NCBI RefSeq assembly: GCF_024460475.1
Contig: NZ_JANFYN010000019.1
Location: forward strand, 1 to 42,872
Length of the DNA stretch: 42,872 nucleotides
Source of the DNA: Holdemanella sp. MSK.7.32
GTDB lineage: Bacteria > Bacillota_I > Bacilli_A > Erysipelotrichales > Erysipelotrichaceae
Reading direction: 5' to 3'
Under the pieces are notes generated by a model. The model was not told the origin of the DNA. It saw only the letters and a program-made list of their open reading frames with translations, and ran no database searches. Positions 1 through 8,451 of the stretch are shown here, in pieces. Both the position numbers and the translations under genes were made by a program. How positions within the stretch are numbered: position 1 is the stretch's first letter; every line of letters starts with the position of its first letter.

Positions 1-51
1 AAAATATACAAAAAAAGACAATTTCATTTCGAAAATTGCCTATATACAATA

Positions 52-87
52 AAAAGCCTATGTCCTTACGAAAAGGTATAGGCTTTT
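52..87 (-). terminator. Terminator of the pilus-like operon
   Basis: The arms around 52-67 and 72-87 form a long stem (AAAAGCCTAT paired with ATAGGCTTTT, extended by CCTT/AAGG across a short loop). Read on the minus strand it is followed by a run of T, and it lies about 40 bases after the stop of the PilT-like gene. A shorter T run follows on the plus strand, so it may act weakly both ways. Confidence 0.75.
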
Positions 88-125
88 GTCAACAATCTGA
101 AGAATGAAATGTAACTTTTCATTCT

Positions 126-1181
126 TTATTGCACTCTCGTTTTCATACGATCTGGATGCAGACTATACTGAATCGCAATATCTTTTGTGATTTTACCTTG
201 TTGATACAAGTCATAGATCGCATCATCCATCATAACCATACCGTTCTGTCGATTCGAAATCATTGTATTCTCAATCTGATGAATCTTATTCTCACGAATC
301 TGCGAACGAATTGCAGGATTGACCAGCATAATTTCAAACACAGGAATCAATTCTCCATCTTTTCCTGGGATTAATTGCTCACTAATGATAGCCTCTAAAA
401 TCATGGATAATTGCGAACGCACTTGATCTTGATGACCTTGAAACATATCAATAATACGATCAATTGTATTTACAGCTCCTACAGTATGTAACGTAGATAG
501 AATTAAATGTCCGGTTTCAGCCGCGGAAAGAGCTGTAGAAACTGTTTCTTCATCACGCATTTCACCCAATAAAATAACTTCAGGTGCCTCACGCAATGCT
601 GATTTTAATGCATTTAAATAACTTGCCGTATCATGATATACCTCTCGTTGGGATACAATTGACTTTTTATGCGAATGCAAGAATTCGATTGGATCTTCAA
701 TCGTAATAATATGACAGCTTCTTGTTTCATTCATACGATCTATTAAACAAGCTAACGTCGTACTTTTACCACTCCCTGCAGGACCACTCACTAAGATAAT
801 CCCTTTTCTTCGATCTGAAAGATTTAAGACAGATTCTGGAATATTTAAATCTTCTGGATTTGGCAGATCAAAATTAACCACACGCAATACAGCTGCTTCT
901 GAGTTCCTTTGACGATATACATTCACACGGAAACGACCAACCTGGGATAAAGAAAAAGAAAAATCATCTTCTCCATTTGCCACAAAATTTTCATATGAAC
1001 AATAGGGGGCAAAACCATACAACTGTTGAACAATATCCTTTGTATCATTTGGCATCATTTTCTCTTGCGTAACCTTAACTAGCTGTTGTCCGACCTTAAA
1101 CATACATGGACTTCCAGCCACAAAGAAAATATCTGAAGCATTCTGGTCTATAGCTTTTTTTAAAATTTCAACAACTTCCAT
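126..1181 (-). CDS. PilT-type type IV pilus ATPase
   Basis: A hexameric secretion ATPase of the GspE/PilT superfamily that powers assembly or retraction of a type IV pilus-like fibre from the cytoplasmic face of the membrane. Visible motifs are the Walker A GPAGSGKST (residues 133-141), the Asp box around IEDPIEF (161-167), Walker B VILLGEMRD (202-210) and the His box STLHT (229-233). At 351 residues, and with PilT-style blocks (HKKSIVSQREV, AAETGHLILSTLHT), it looks like the retraction ATPase PilT rather than the longer PilB/GspE. It is the last gene of the cluster, one base after the preceding gene, and a terminator follows. It is the only ATPase in the cluster, so it may also drive assembly. 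Confidence 0.9.
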   Translation of the reverse strand: MEVVEILKKAIDQNASDIFFVAGSPCMFKVGQQLVKVTQEKMMPNDTKDIVQQLYGFAPYCSYENFVANGEDDFSFSLSQVGRFRVNVYRQRNSEAAVLRVVNFDLPNPEDLNIPESVLNLSDRRKGIILVSGPAGSGKSTTLACLIDRMNETRSCHIITIEDPIEFLHSHKKSIVSQREVYHDTASYLNALKSALREAPEVILLGEMRDEETVSTALSAAETGHLILSTLHTVGAVNTIDRIIDMFQGHQDQVRSQLSMILEAIISEQLIPGKDGELIPVFEIMLVNPAIRSQIRENKIHQIENTMISNRQNGMVMMDDAIYDLYQQGKITKDIAIQYSLHPDRMKTRVQ

Positions 1182-1182
1182 T

Positions 1183-1476
1183 TTATTCCCCTTTCACAAT
1201 CGTTTTAAAGATAACGATTTTGCCATCTTTTACTTTTACTTTTAAATATGTGTCACCCTTTACATGAACTAAAAAATCCGTGTGATTTTCATCTATTAAT
1301 TTATGTGCTTTGATTTCAGCTTCATAGTACGCCTTTTTAAACGCATAACTACGATTGGTCTGTTCATGGATTTGGTATACCTTATTTGATGAAAACAACG
1401 CTAATACACACATGCAGACAACGACAAATATGCTTAGCATTGTAACTACACCTAATCCTATTCTTGATTGTTTCAT
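1183..1476 (-). CDS. Small pseudopilin-like membrane protein
   Basis: A 97-residue protein with a short basic N-terminus ending in glycine (KQSRIG), one hydrophobic helix (about residues 8-28) and a soluble C-terminal part. This resembles a minor pilin, but the glutamate usual at position +5 of the mature protein is absent, as in GspK-like tip subunits. It overlaps the stop of the upstream gene by one base and sits one base before the PilT-like gene, so it belongs to the pilus-like operon. I do not recognise a named family; the pseudopilin role is inferred from topology and position. Confidence 0.55.
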   Translation of the reverse strand: MKQSRIGLGVVTMLSIFVVVCMCVLALFSSNKVYQIHEQTNRSYAFKKAYYEAEIKAHKLIDENHTDFLVHVKGDTYLKVKVKDGKIVIFKTIVKGE

Positions 1477-1796
1477 TAGTGATTCTCCTCTTGATAATAT
1501 TTATAATCCAACACTTTCTTTTCCTTTACATAAATACGAATACAATATTCATTCCTATTTACATTTGAAATCTTAACATCATATATATTATCATGCATCT
1601 CTTGCGAATACTCACCCACACTAGCACTCGTTTCAATTTTATTTTGCGCTATAACCATGGCATCTTGACGATACGTGTCCGTTTGCGAAATTTGCACCAT
1701 CTTCGCATAGATTTCAATCAAAATCGTAGAAGTAATCAAAAAGAAGAATAACACAAACAATAATTCTAAAAAGAATGAAAATGGCTTCTTTGTCAT
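1476..1796 (-). CDS. Prepilin-like small membrane protein
   Basis: This 106-residue protein starts MTKKPFSFFLELLFVLFFF. The glutamate near the start of the hydrophobic helix resembles Glu5 of class III prepilins, although the residue before the putative cleavage point is Phe rather than Gly, so processing is uncertain. The remaining ~75 residues would form a small soluble domain outside the membrane. It overlaps its upstream neighbour by 4 bases and its downstream neighbour by 1, which indicates translational coupling. It is probably a minor pilin or pseudopilin; the exact family is not recognised. Confidence 0.55.
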   Translation of the reverse strand: MTKKPFSFFLELLFVLFFFLITSTILIEIYAKMVQISQTDTYRQDAMVIAQNKIETSASVGEYSQEMHDNIYDVKISNVNRNEYCIRIYVKEKKVLDYKYYQEENH

Positions 1797-2236
1797 GATG
1801 CCACCTCACTTCTTATATTTACATAAAAAGTAACACCATTGATCTTACATGAGATAGTATTTACATCTTGTTCTACATCAAAATCATGACAAGTCATTAA
1901 CGGTTGTCCCATCGTTAAATCCGGTTCCATATCCTTAACAACGCAAAGTTCCATCAAACTCGTTCCTGATTTATACAAATATGTATCGCTTTTCGCATCC
2001 GAAAGCTTGATCACCTTTTGATCATTCACAACAAGAACACACACTCCATCTTCGGCATCATAACTATGAATCTTATTCGTGACATAAGAAACAGGAGTAG
2101 ATGTTTCAAAATCATGTTTTGTGCGTCTTTGAAGCATCGTATAATCTTCGATTTGAATATTCAGCAACATAAAACAACACACCACAAACAAGAACAATAA
2201 AGAAAGAGAAAAGAAAACACCTGCATTTTTCATCAT
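1793..2236 (-). CDS. DUF4860-like pilus-cluster protein
   Basis: A 147-residue protein with one N-terminal hydrophobic segment (about residues 8-26) followed by a soluble region rich in short beta-type stretches. The layout matches the DUF4860 proteins I know from clostridial PilT/PilC clusters; this is from memory and should be confirmed by profile search. It overlaps the flanking genes by 4 bases on each side and is probably a structural or accessory component of the fibre. No catalytic motif is visible. Confidence 0.5.
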   Translation of the reverse strand: MMKNAGVFFSLSLLFLFVVCCFMLLNIQIEDYTMLQRRTKHDFETSTPVSYVTNKIHSYDAEDGVCVLVVNDQKVIKLSDAKSDTYLYKSGTSLMELCVVKDMEPDLTMGQPLMTCHDFDVEQDVNTISCKINGVTFYVNIRSEVAS

Positions 2237-2523
2237 TCAGTCCCCTTTCTATACACATAAATATTTGGGTATACATTGTCCCCTTGCCAGTCATATGTTA
2301 TAAAATAACTATTTTTATCATAAGTAAAACCATAGTTTTTCCTTAAATATTGAACACTTTCAGGATAACGACCCTCCACACTGTAACAAGTAATCAATGC
2401 CGTATCCAAACTGTTCTTTACACGATCTATATCTAAATTCTCTGTACTCTTATTGATATTTGAAAAGCCAAACAATATCAATATTAAAAACAAGACAAAG
2501 AACAATATGTTCTTTATTTTCAT
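2233..2523 (-). CDS. Small membrane protein of the pilus-like operon
   Basis: A 96-residue protein (MKIKNILFFVLFLILILFGF...) with one N-terminal transmembrane helix and a soluble C-terminal part containing CYSVEGRYPESVQYLRKNYG. The same kind of short protein, with a 'C-Y-x-x-E-G-x-Y-P' stretch, is common in clostridial pilus clusters. The ATG at 2523 is chosen over an upstream in-frame start at 2550: it follows a GGGG-containing ribosome binding site and starts 4 bases after the PilC-like stop, whereas the longer form would overlap that gene. Function is unknown; a role in fibre assembly is inferred from context. Confidence 0.6.
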   Translation of the reverse strand: MKIKNILFFVLFLILILFGFSNINKSTENLDIDRVKNSLDTALITCYSVEGRYPESVQYLRKNYGFTYDKNSYFITYDWQGDNVYPNIYVYRKGTE

Positions 2524-2527
2524 ATGG

Positions 2528-3526
2528 CTACCCCAACGTCTGCAATACATTCATCAAAGGAAGCATAATTGAAATCAAAACAAATCCTACCAATAATGAT
2601 AGACCCGCTATCATAGTTGGTTCTAAACGATTTAAAAAACTTGAAAGCATTCTCTCTAGATCATCTTTGTAGTGTTTCGATAACGTCTTTAACACTTCAT
2701 CCTGATGACCACTTTCATCAGCTGCCATCAATAAAGCGCCATAACCTTGATCATATACACCTTCATTTACTAGAGCTTTTGAAAGACTCTCACCTTCTAA
2801 CATACGTTCTTTCACATGAACAACCTTATCTTTTAAAAGAGGATGATCAATCGATTGCAAGATAACATCCACCGCATCAATCAAAGAATATCCACTCGAT
2901 ACAAACAAAGAAAGAATATATGTGAATTTTGTCATTTCAGTTTGATAGTTCAATTTTGAAAAGAAAGGTAATTTTGTAGCCCAAGCCTTATTCGAACTCT
3001 TTTTATATAAAATATATAAAATGACACCACAAACAAGAATTACCAATAAAATAAAGAAACCAATATAGCTTAGAATTCGAGCTGTATTCATTAGTGATAA
3101 TGACATCGACATTTGTCTTAAAATATTTTCAAAGATAGGAAACACTTTAAATATCAATGCCGCCACAATCACAAACATCATTAATATCAACACAAAAGGG
3201 TATGTGATCGCATCTTGAATTTGATAATTCAATTTTTTTTGTCTTTCATAATAGACACTTAATTCTTTAAGAACCACATCTAGATTCCCGATACTTTGCC
3301 CTACAACAATCATTTGAATCATATATTCATCAAAATCATTCGACTGTTTTAGTGCATCCACAAAAGAAGTCCCATTCTGCATGATATCCATCAGTTTTTT
3401 TGCACAGCTACTTACTCCCGCATCAAAACCAGCCAACATCTTTAATCCTTCTTCAATTTGTAGTCCATTCGATATAGCTAAAGCCAATTCACTAGTAAAA
3501 ATAAATTTTTCTTTGTTCGATAACAT
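2528..3526 (-). CDS. Type II/IV secretion inner-membrane platform (PilC/GspF family)
   Basis: The 332-residue product has the duplicated GspF/PilC architecture: a cytoplasmic helical domain (about 1-105), transmembrane helices around 110-130 and 155-175, a second cytoplasmic repeat (about 190-300) and a C-terminal helix (about 308-328). GxSLxDA-type stretches recur in both halves (GLQIEEGL and GYSLIDAV). The protein anchors the ATPase and pilin subunits in type IV pili. It is slightly shorter than typical PilC (~400), as expected for compact Gram-positive versions. It follows the lipoprotein gene by 11 bases. Confidence 0.88.
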   Translation of the reverse strand: MLSNKEKFIFTSELALAISNGLQIEEGLKMLAGFDAGVSSCAKKLMDIMQNGTSFVDALKQSNDFDEYMIQMIVVGQSIGNLDVVLKELSVYYERQKKLNYQIQDAITYPFVLILMMFVIVAALIFKVFPIFENILRQMSMSLSLMNTARILSYIGFFILLVILVCGVILYILYKKSSNKAWATKLPFFSKLNYQTEMTKFTYILSLFVSSGYSLIDAVDVILQSIDHPLLKDKVVHVKERMLEGESLSKALVNEGVYDQGYGALLMAADESGHQDEVLKTLSKHYKDDLERMLSSFLNRLEPTMIAGLSLLVGFVLISIMLPLMNVLQTLG

Positions 3527-3537
3527 ACATACGCCTC

Positions 3538-4443
3538 CTAATAGTGATACACTTCATCATATTTTCCCTCATAATCCGAGTTTTTCGAATCCGAAAAAGT
3601 AGGATCTACAAGGTTCCATTTTTCTTTCTTAAAATAGATTTTAGGATTGATCCAACCCTTATCCTTCAAATAAATTTCAACCCAGGCATGATATTCAATA
3701 TCGGTCCAGCCTACAATAACTTTAGCAGGAATCCCCTGAATCCTGCATAAAGCAGCTAGACTTGCCGCATAGTCGAAACATATTCCTTTATGACTTTTTA
3801 AAGAACCATCGATATCTGGCAAGACAAATGTCTCACTGACATCTTTAGCCTTTTGATCATCATAATCCAATGTATCCACTACATACTTAAATAAATGTGC
3901 GATTCGAGTTAAGTCATCTCGATCTTCTTTTACAAGCTCAAAAGACTTTTTGTATACATATGAATCGTTTGTATAATTCACAATCTGGTTTGGATATAAA
4001 TAAGGAGCAAGATCATTGGTCAAATTGACTTCCATGGAAGTAGAAGCACATATCGCATATCTTGTTCCTTCAATTTGTTGCAAAATTTTTATTGTATAAG
4101 TTCCATTCTCCATATTTACAGGGAATGTAGTAAAATCGGTCGTCTTTAAATCATAATTATATTTTTTATCATCTTTTTGTATCTGCAGCTTAATCCCGGT
4201 CACTTCCTGAAGCAATCTTGCACAAATATACCCATCATCTTTGTGAGTAAAATCTACAAGAGCCAGATTTCCATCACTTAAAACATCCGTCTGCTCATAA
4301 CTTGGCCATAAAACCTGCTCTTCTGTTTGCGAAGGACTCTCTTTGCACTCTGTAGGATATTTTTTTGAATCTTGACATCCACACAAAAGTGTCAATACCA
4401 TCAAGATACAAATAACTTCACTTATAATCTTATTCTTTTTCAT
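3538..4443 (-). CDS. Transglutaminase-like lipoprotein
   Basis: A 301-residue secreted lipoprotein. The signal peptide ends at a lipobox-like LLCGC with Cys23. The C-terminal half is a transglutaminase/protease-like fold with a likely triad: Cys222 in KGICFDYAA, His252 in EYHAWVE and Asp280 in VDPTF. Enzymes of this fold cut or cross-link proteins, or act on peptide bonds in cell wall material. It lies 18 bases after the phosphodiesterase gene and 11 before the PilC-like gene, so it probably acts outside the cell on the fibre or the wall around it. The substrate is unknown. Confidence 0.8.
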   Translation of the reverse strand: MKKNKIISEVICILMVLTLLCGCQDSKKYPTECKESPSQTEEQVLWPSYEQTDVLSDGNLALVDFTHKDDGYICARLLQEVTGIKLQIQKDDKKYNYDLKTTDFTTFPVNMENGTYTIKILQQIEGTRYAICASTSMEVNLTNDLAPYLYPNQIVNYTNDSYVYKKSFELVKEDRDDLTRIAHLFKYVVDTLDYDDQKAKDVSETFVLPDIDGSLKSHKGICFDYAASLAALCRIQGIPAKVIVGWTDIEYHAWVEIYLKDKGWINPKIYFKKEKWNLVDPTFSDSKNSDYEGKYDEVYHY

Positions 4444-4461
4444 ACTGATTTAATAATACAC

Positions 4462-6645
4462 CTATTTTGTTTCAATTAAATCATTAAATGCAGATATTGA
4501 AAGAGGACGACCATAGAAATATCCTTGTCCTACATCTGCGCCTAAGTTTTTAATAAATAGATCATCCTGCTTAGATTCAACACCTTCGACGACTACTAGA
4601 ATTTGTGATTTTTTCGCGATATCAATAATGGATTCCAAAATCCATTTAGTTCTTTGATTATCAACCTCTGATTTTGTATGTAAGAAGATACGATCAATTT
4701 TCAACTCATCGATCTGTAATTTTGATAAAACATTCAAAGAAGAATATCCACTGCCAAAATCATCTAAAGAAACAGAAAAGCCTAATTTTTTTACTTCTGT
4801 TAAGATCGAATTAAACATATCAATATCTTCAATAACCGTACTCTCTAATACTTCTAACGTAATGTAAGATCCCGATACATTATATTCTTCTAATAAAGAT
4901 TTTAATTCCGAAATATAATTTTCATGATAAAAAACAATTTTGGATTGATTCACTGAAATATTAACAGGATTCATTCCCATATCTATCCATTTACGAATTT
5001 GCTGTATCGCCTTTTTCAACATATAAAAATCAAGTTTTGAACAAAAACGATTCTTTTCAAATATATCTACAAAACTAGATGGAGGTAAATACGTTCCATC
5101 CTCTAAGCGCCAACGAACAAGTGCCTCTGCTGCGATTACAGAATTTGTTTGTAGATCTATTTTAGGTTGTAATACCATTTCAAAACATTGTGAATCCAGT
5201 GCTTGCTGCATATTTGATTCAATAAAGTTTTCAAATTCTTTTTTCTTATGTACTTCTTCATCAAAGAAACAAATATTCTCAGAAGAGGCTTCTTTTGATT
5301 GAGCTAACGCAAACATCACATTTGTGAGCATCTGCTCAAAAGTATATTTCTCCTGATCTTCTATATTACTTGCGACACCACAACAGAATTCATATTCATA
5401 ACGAAAATCTTTTGTATTCTGGCGAATTTTCGTAAACATATCATAAATTCGTCTAGCCACCTCGTCTTCATTTGTATCATTCAACAATAAATAGAAAACA
5501 TCGGCACTGTCTCGACAAATGATTTCATCTTTTTTAAGCATAGGCTGAATACATGTAACAACACGACATAAAAAATCATCCGATTTATCTCGTCCTAAAA
5601 TTTCATTCATAAACTTAAAACGACGCATATTCAAAGACACCAAGGAATAGTTTACATTGCGCTGAGCATACATACTGACTAATTTTGTGAATCGAGTAAA
5701 AGATACAGCACCTGTTAATTGATCTTTATAGGCTAAATTTTCCATTTCCTTATTATTTTTTACCATCATCATATAGGCAATCCACAATAAGATCATGACA
5801 ACAACCACAAAAACCATCAACACATAATTGTTTGCTCGTGACATAACATACAATGGATTGTTCAATGATTTTGCGGAATTCACATAACATAAGTACCAAC
5901 CATCGAATCCCATCTCTTTGACAACAATTCCATGTTCTTCGCCATTAACTCCGATTAAACCATTGATACGTTCAGATAAATCGATACCTTTTAAAACAGC
6001 CAATACATCCTTTGATTCTTTATCCTTTTGAATCCCATAAAAATCTTTCAAATCCGTGATATAAAGATTCCCTCCATAAATGGACTTTCTCATTAGATTC
6101 GCATATGGCTTTAAACTGCTAATCGCACTTAACACACCTGTCACATTTTTAGAACTATCATATACAGGTACAATATATGTGATCACAAACTCTTTTGTGA
6201 TCACATTACGTTTTCGTATAAATGCACTTTGCTTACCCAAAAAAGCAGAATCCACCTTACTCTTATACACTTTTGATAAGTCATTATATTCAACATGTGT
6301 AGATGAATTCGTAAAATGTATATCTCGTTGTGAATCAATATATAAAACTGAAGTAAAGGCATTTTCTTTTTTCATTTCTGCCAACGAAGAATCTATATCT
6401 GTATTATTTGATAGACTCTTTGCCCAAGTATTCAACAAAACAAAATCTGTGTGTTTTTGTGAAGAAATACGTTGTTTACATAAATCAATTTCCTGATTCA
6501 TCGTTGTATATGTCGCATGATTTAAACTATCATCTCCATGGTCAATGAAAAGGAATGCCATAACAAGTATTGAAAGTACCATCATGACAGAGATGATCAA
6601 TAATTTATGTATCCTTTTCTGCAACATGTTTATATCCATATACAA
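4462..6645 (-). CDS. Membrane c-di-GMP phosphodiesterase with degenerate GGDEF and intact EAL domain
   Basis: A 727-residue signalling protein: TM helix 12-34, extracytoplasmic sensor region about 35-270 (Cache-like in length), TM helix 274-297, GGDEF-like domain 302-465 and EAL domain 477-727. The GGDEF signature is replaced by SADVF (380-384), so cyclase activity is unlikely. The EAL domain keeps E507 of EAL, N562, E598, DDFG at 628-631, K649 and E687, so c-di-GMP hydrolysis to pGpG is expected. The start is ambiguous: TTG 6645 is 7 bases after AAGGAAAG, and ATG 6639 is 13 bases after it. It is co-directional with the regulator upstream and the pilus genes downstream. Confidence 0.88.
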   Translation of the reverse strand: MYMDINMLQKRIHKLLIISVMMVLSILVMAFLFIDHGDDSLNHATYTTMNQEIDLCKQRISSQKHTDFVLLNTWAKSLSNNTDIDSSLAEMKKENAFTSVLYIDSQRDIHFTNSSTHVEYNDLSKVYKSKVDSAFLGKQSAFIRKRNVITKEFVITYIVPVYDSSKNVTGVLSAISSLKPYANLMRKSIYGGNLYITDLKDFYGIQKDKESKDVLAVLKGIDLSERINGLIGVNGEEHGIVVKEMGFDGWYLCYVNSAKSLNNPLYVMSRANNYVLMVFVVVVMILLWIAYMMMVKNNKEMENLAYKDQLTGAVSFTRFTKLVSMYAQRNVNYSLVSLNMRRFKFMNEILGRDKSDDFLCRVVTCIQPMLKKDEIICRDSADVFYLLLNDTNEDEVARRIYDMFTKIRQNTKDFRYEYEFCCGVASNIEDQEKYTFEQMLTNVMFALAQSKEASSENICFFDEEVHKKKEFENFIESNMQQALDSQCFEMVLQPKIDLQTNSVIAAEALVRWRLEDGTYLPPSSFVDIFEKNRFCSKLDFYMLKKAIQQIRKWIDMGMNPVNISVNQSKIVFYHENYISELKSLLEEYNVSGSYITLEVLESTVIEDIDMFNSILTEVKKLGFSVSLDDFGSGYSSLNVLSKLQIDELKIDRIFLHTKSEVDNQRTKWILESIIDIAKKSQILVVVEGVESKQDDLFIKNLGADVGQGYFYGRPLSISAFNDLIETK

Positions 6646-6664
6646 CCAACATCTTTCCTTATTA

Positions 6665-7858
6665 CTAATTATTTCTATCTAATTCTGCCTTATGAACAGA
6701 ATAATTCATTCGATAATTCTTCTTTCTAAAAATACTATAGAACTTATTTGAAATACGCTGAATAATCAAGTGCGCATTCTCTTCGGTTTGACAATCCACT
6801 AGAAGCAGTAGTTGCGTTTCACTTGTACGAGTAAACAAGTCATTGCTTCTTAAACAAGAACCTACCAATCGTTTTACACGATCAAAATCTAAACCAATCT
6901 TTTCATAATCCAAAGTACCATCTGAGAACTGCAACATAATCAAATAATAATTTTGTTCATTACGAATAGACATTTTTAACAACAACTCATAGAAATACTT
7001 GAAAATTTCATACGAACAGAAGAAGCCTTGGTTTTGTTGATCACGACTTGAAAGCTCACGCATGATTGTTTCCATATCTTTACTTTCTTCCTTGGCATGA
7101 TCAGCAATAATGATATCGTACAATTGTTTAAAGCGTTTCGATAAACCCGTACCTAATTCAGATAAGAAAATATCATTCAATTCATCATAATACTTCAACG
7201 CTTCACGATAATTACGTGTAGCCACTAAGCCTTTCATATAATAGTAATGTAAACCTTCATTAAATGGTTCAATTAAAACCGCCTGATAATTCATAAGCAT
7301 CATCTCATCATAGCGTTTTTGCGTATATAAGTAACAAGATGTGCGCATCATCGTTTTCACATACATTTGTCTAAAGATCTCTTGTTTCTGTAAAATCCAG
7401 TGCAATTGGCTTGGTGAAGCATAGAAACGACCTTGGTATAATCTGAAAATCTTTCTAGCCGTCTTGAACTCTTTTTCGTCTAAAAGTTCCGAACCATCGT
7501 TGATTTGGTTATACGCCTTTTCCAATTCAACAAAATCAATATTCCAATCTAAATTTGGATTTAAAATATACCCTTTTCTTGTCGTTACAATAACCTCTTT
7601 GTCTTTGAAAAATTCAATTTCATTCAATTCAGCACGCAATCTAAAAATCGAGAACTTTAATGCACTAGATGGATTCTTACTTTCTGGCCAAAGAATATCA
7701 ATCAGTTCATCTTTTTGAACTGGTTTTTCACTGTGAAACAATAAGACCTGTAATAAATTCACTAGCTGCTTTCCAAATAATTCGACAATATTAACGGTTA
7801 CATTATCATTTGTGATTTCCAACCCTCCAAATGTTTTTACATAATAAGTATCACTCAT
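6665..7858 (-). CDS. SARP-like transcriptional regulator with BTAD and GGDEF-like C-terminal region
   Basis: A 397-residue regulator. Residues 1-100 fit an OmpR-type winged helix (KDELIDILWPE, ALKFSIFRLRAEL, GYILNP). Residues ~105-250 fit the bacterial transcriptional activation domain with TPR-like helices (FNEGLHYYYMKGLVATRNYREALKYYDEL is its core). The C-terminal third resembles a GGDEF-like fold without the GGDEF motif (LRSNDLFTRTSETQLLLLV). It starts at ATG 7858 behind a strong GAGGAGG site and has its own promoter. Being first in the unit, it probably activates the downstream phosphodiesterase and pilus genes or itself; this is inferred from position. Confidence 0.78.
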   Translation of the reverse strand: MSDTYYVKTFGGLEITNDNVTVNIVELFGKQLVNLLQVLLFHSEKPVQKDELIDILWPESKNPSSALKFSIFRLRAELNEIEFFKDKEVIVTTRKGYILNPNLDWNIDFVELEKAYNQINDGSELLDEKEFKTARKIFRLYQGRFYASPSQLHWILQKQEIFRQMYVKTMMRTSCYLYTQKRYDEMMLMNYQAVLIEPFNEGLHYYYMKGLVATRNYREALKYYDELNDIFLSELGTGLSKRFKQLYDIIIADHAKEESKDMETIMRELSSRDQQNQGFFCSYEIFKYFYELLLKMSIRNEQNYYLIMLQFSDGTLDYEKIGLDFDRVKRLVGSCLRSNDLFTRTSETQLLLLVDCQTEENAHLIIQRISNKFYSIFRKKNYRMNYSVHKAELDRNN

Positions 7859-7884
7859 GTTGATCCTCCTCTCAAAAAGATTAT

Positions 7885-7913
7885 ATAGTATCTAACCTAG
7901 TTTTATTTTACAA
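7885..7913 (-). promoter_or_regulatory. Promoter of the regulator-pilus operon
   Basis: On the minus strand, TTGTAA (7908-7913) is separated by 17 bases from TACTAT (7885-7890). A TATAAT overlaps just downstream (7880-7885) but would have a 22-base spacer. It is the only plausible promoter found for the unit that runs to base 126. Confidence 0.5.
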
Positions 7914-7924
7914 TAAATCGGCCA

Positions 7925-7958
7925 AACAAAAAAGCAGAGAATCACAAAAATTCTCTGC
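7925..7958 (-). terminator. Terminator after folA
   Basis: A 9-bp perfect stem, GCAGAGAAT (7934-7942) with ATTCTCTGC (7950-7958), is followed on the minus strand by a run of T (7925-7933). It lies just after the folA stop and ends the murI-to-folA operon. Confidence 0.88.
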
Positions 7959-7964
7959 AAATGG

Positions 7965-8444
7965 TTATTTTAAAGTATATTCAACATGTTGATAGTGAAT
8001 TCCATTCTCTTCTATGTCGGAAAGTATTGTTTTTGTATACAAAGACTTGTCAAATTCAGGAAAATAAACCTCAGCATCCGCTTGCGCATCAATCTCAGTT
8101 AACACTAGCTTATCTGCATAAGCTAACATCTCACTATAAATCATGCCTCCACCAATACAATAGATTTCCTCATCTACATCTTTATATCGCTTCAAAAATT
8201 CTTCAACACTCGAACACATTTCGACGCCTTCACCCAAATCTGAACACGAACGCGAAATCACAACATGATGACGTTTAGGTAACATACCTGGAAGACTTTC
8301 AAATGTTTTTCTTCCCATCACAATTGTATGTCCCGAAGTCTGCTTACGAAAAAACTTCAAATCCTGAGGCAAATGCCAAATCATATCATTGTTTTTTCCT
8401 AATTCACGATTTTTACCAATCGCCGCAATCAATGTTAATTTCAT
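7965..8444 (-). CDS. folA: Dihydrofolate reductase
   Basis: Reduces dihydrofolate to tetrahydrofolate with NADPH, regenerating the cofactor oxidised by thymidylate synthase, which is encoded 7 bases upstream. The 159-residue length is typical. Visible signatures are the N-terminal LIAAIGKNRELG, the substrate-binding WHLPQDLKFF with the catalytic acid D28, the NADPH-binding GRKTFESLP, and CIGGGMIY near residue 98. It is the last gene of the operon and is followed by a clear terminator. Confidence 0.95.
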   Translation of the reverse strand: MKLTLIAAIGKNRELGKNNDMIWHLPQDLKFFRKQTSGHTIVMGRKTFESLPGMLPKRHHVVISRSCSDLGEGVEMCSSVEEFLKRYKDVDEEIYCIGGGMIYSEMLAYADKLVLTEIDAQADAEVYFPEFDKSLYTKTILSDIEENGIHYQHVEYTLK

Positions 8445-8451
8445 AATTCTC

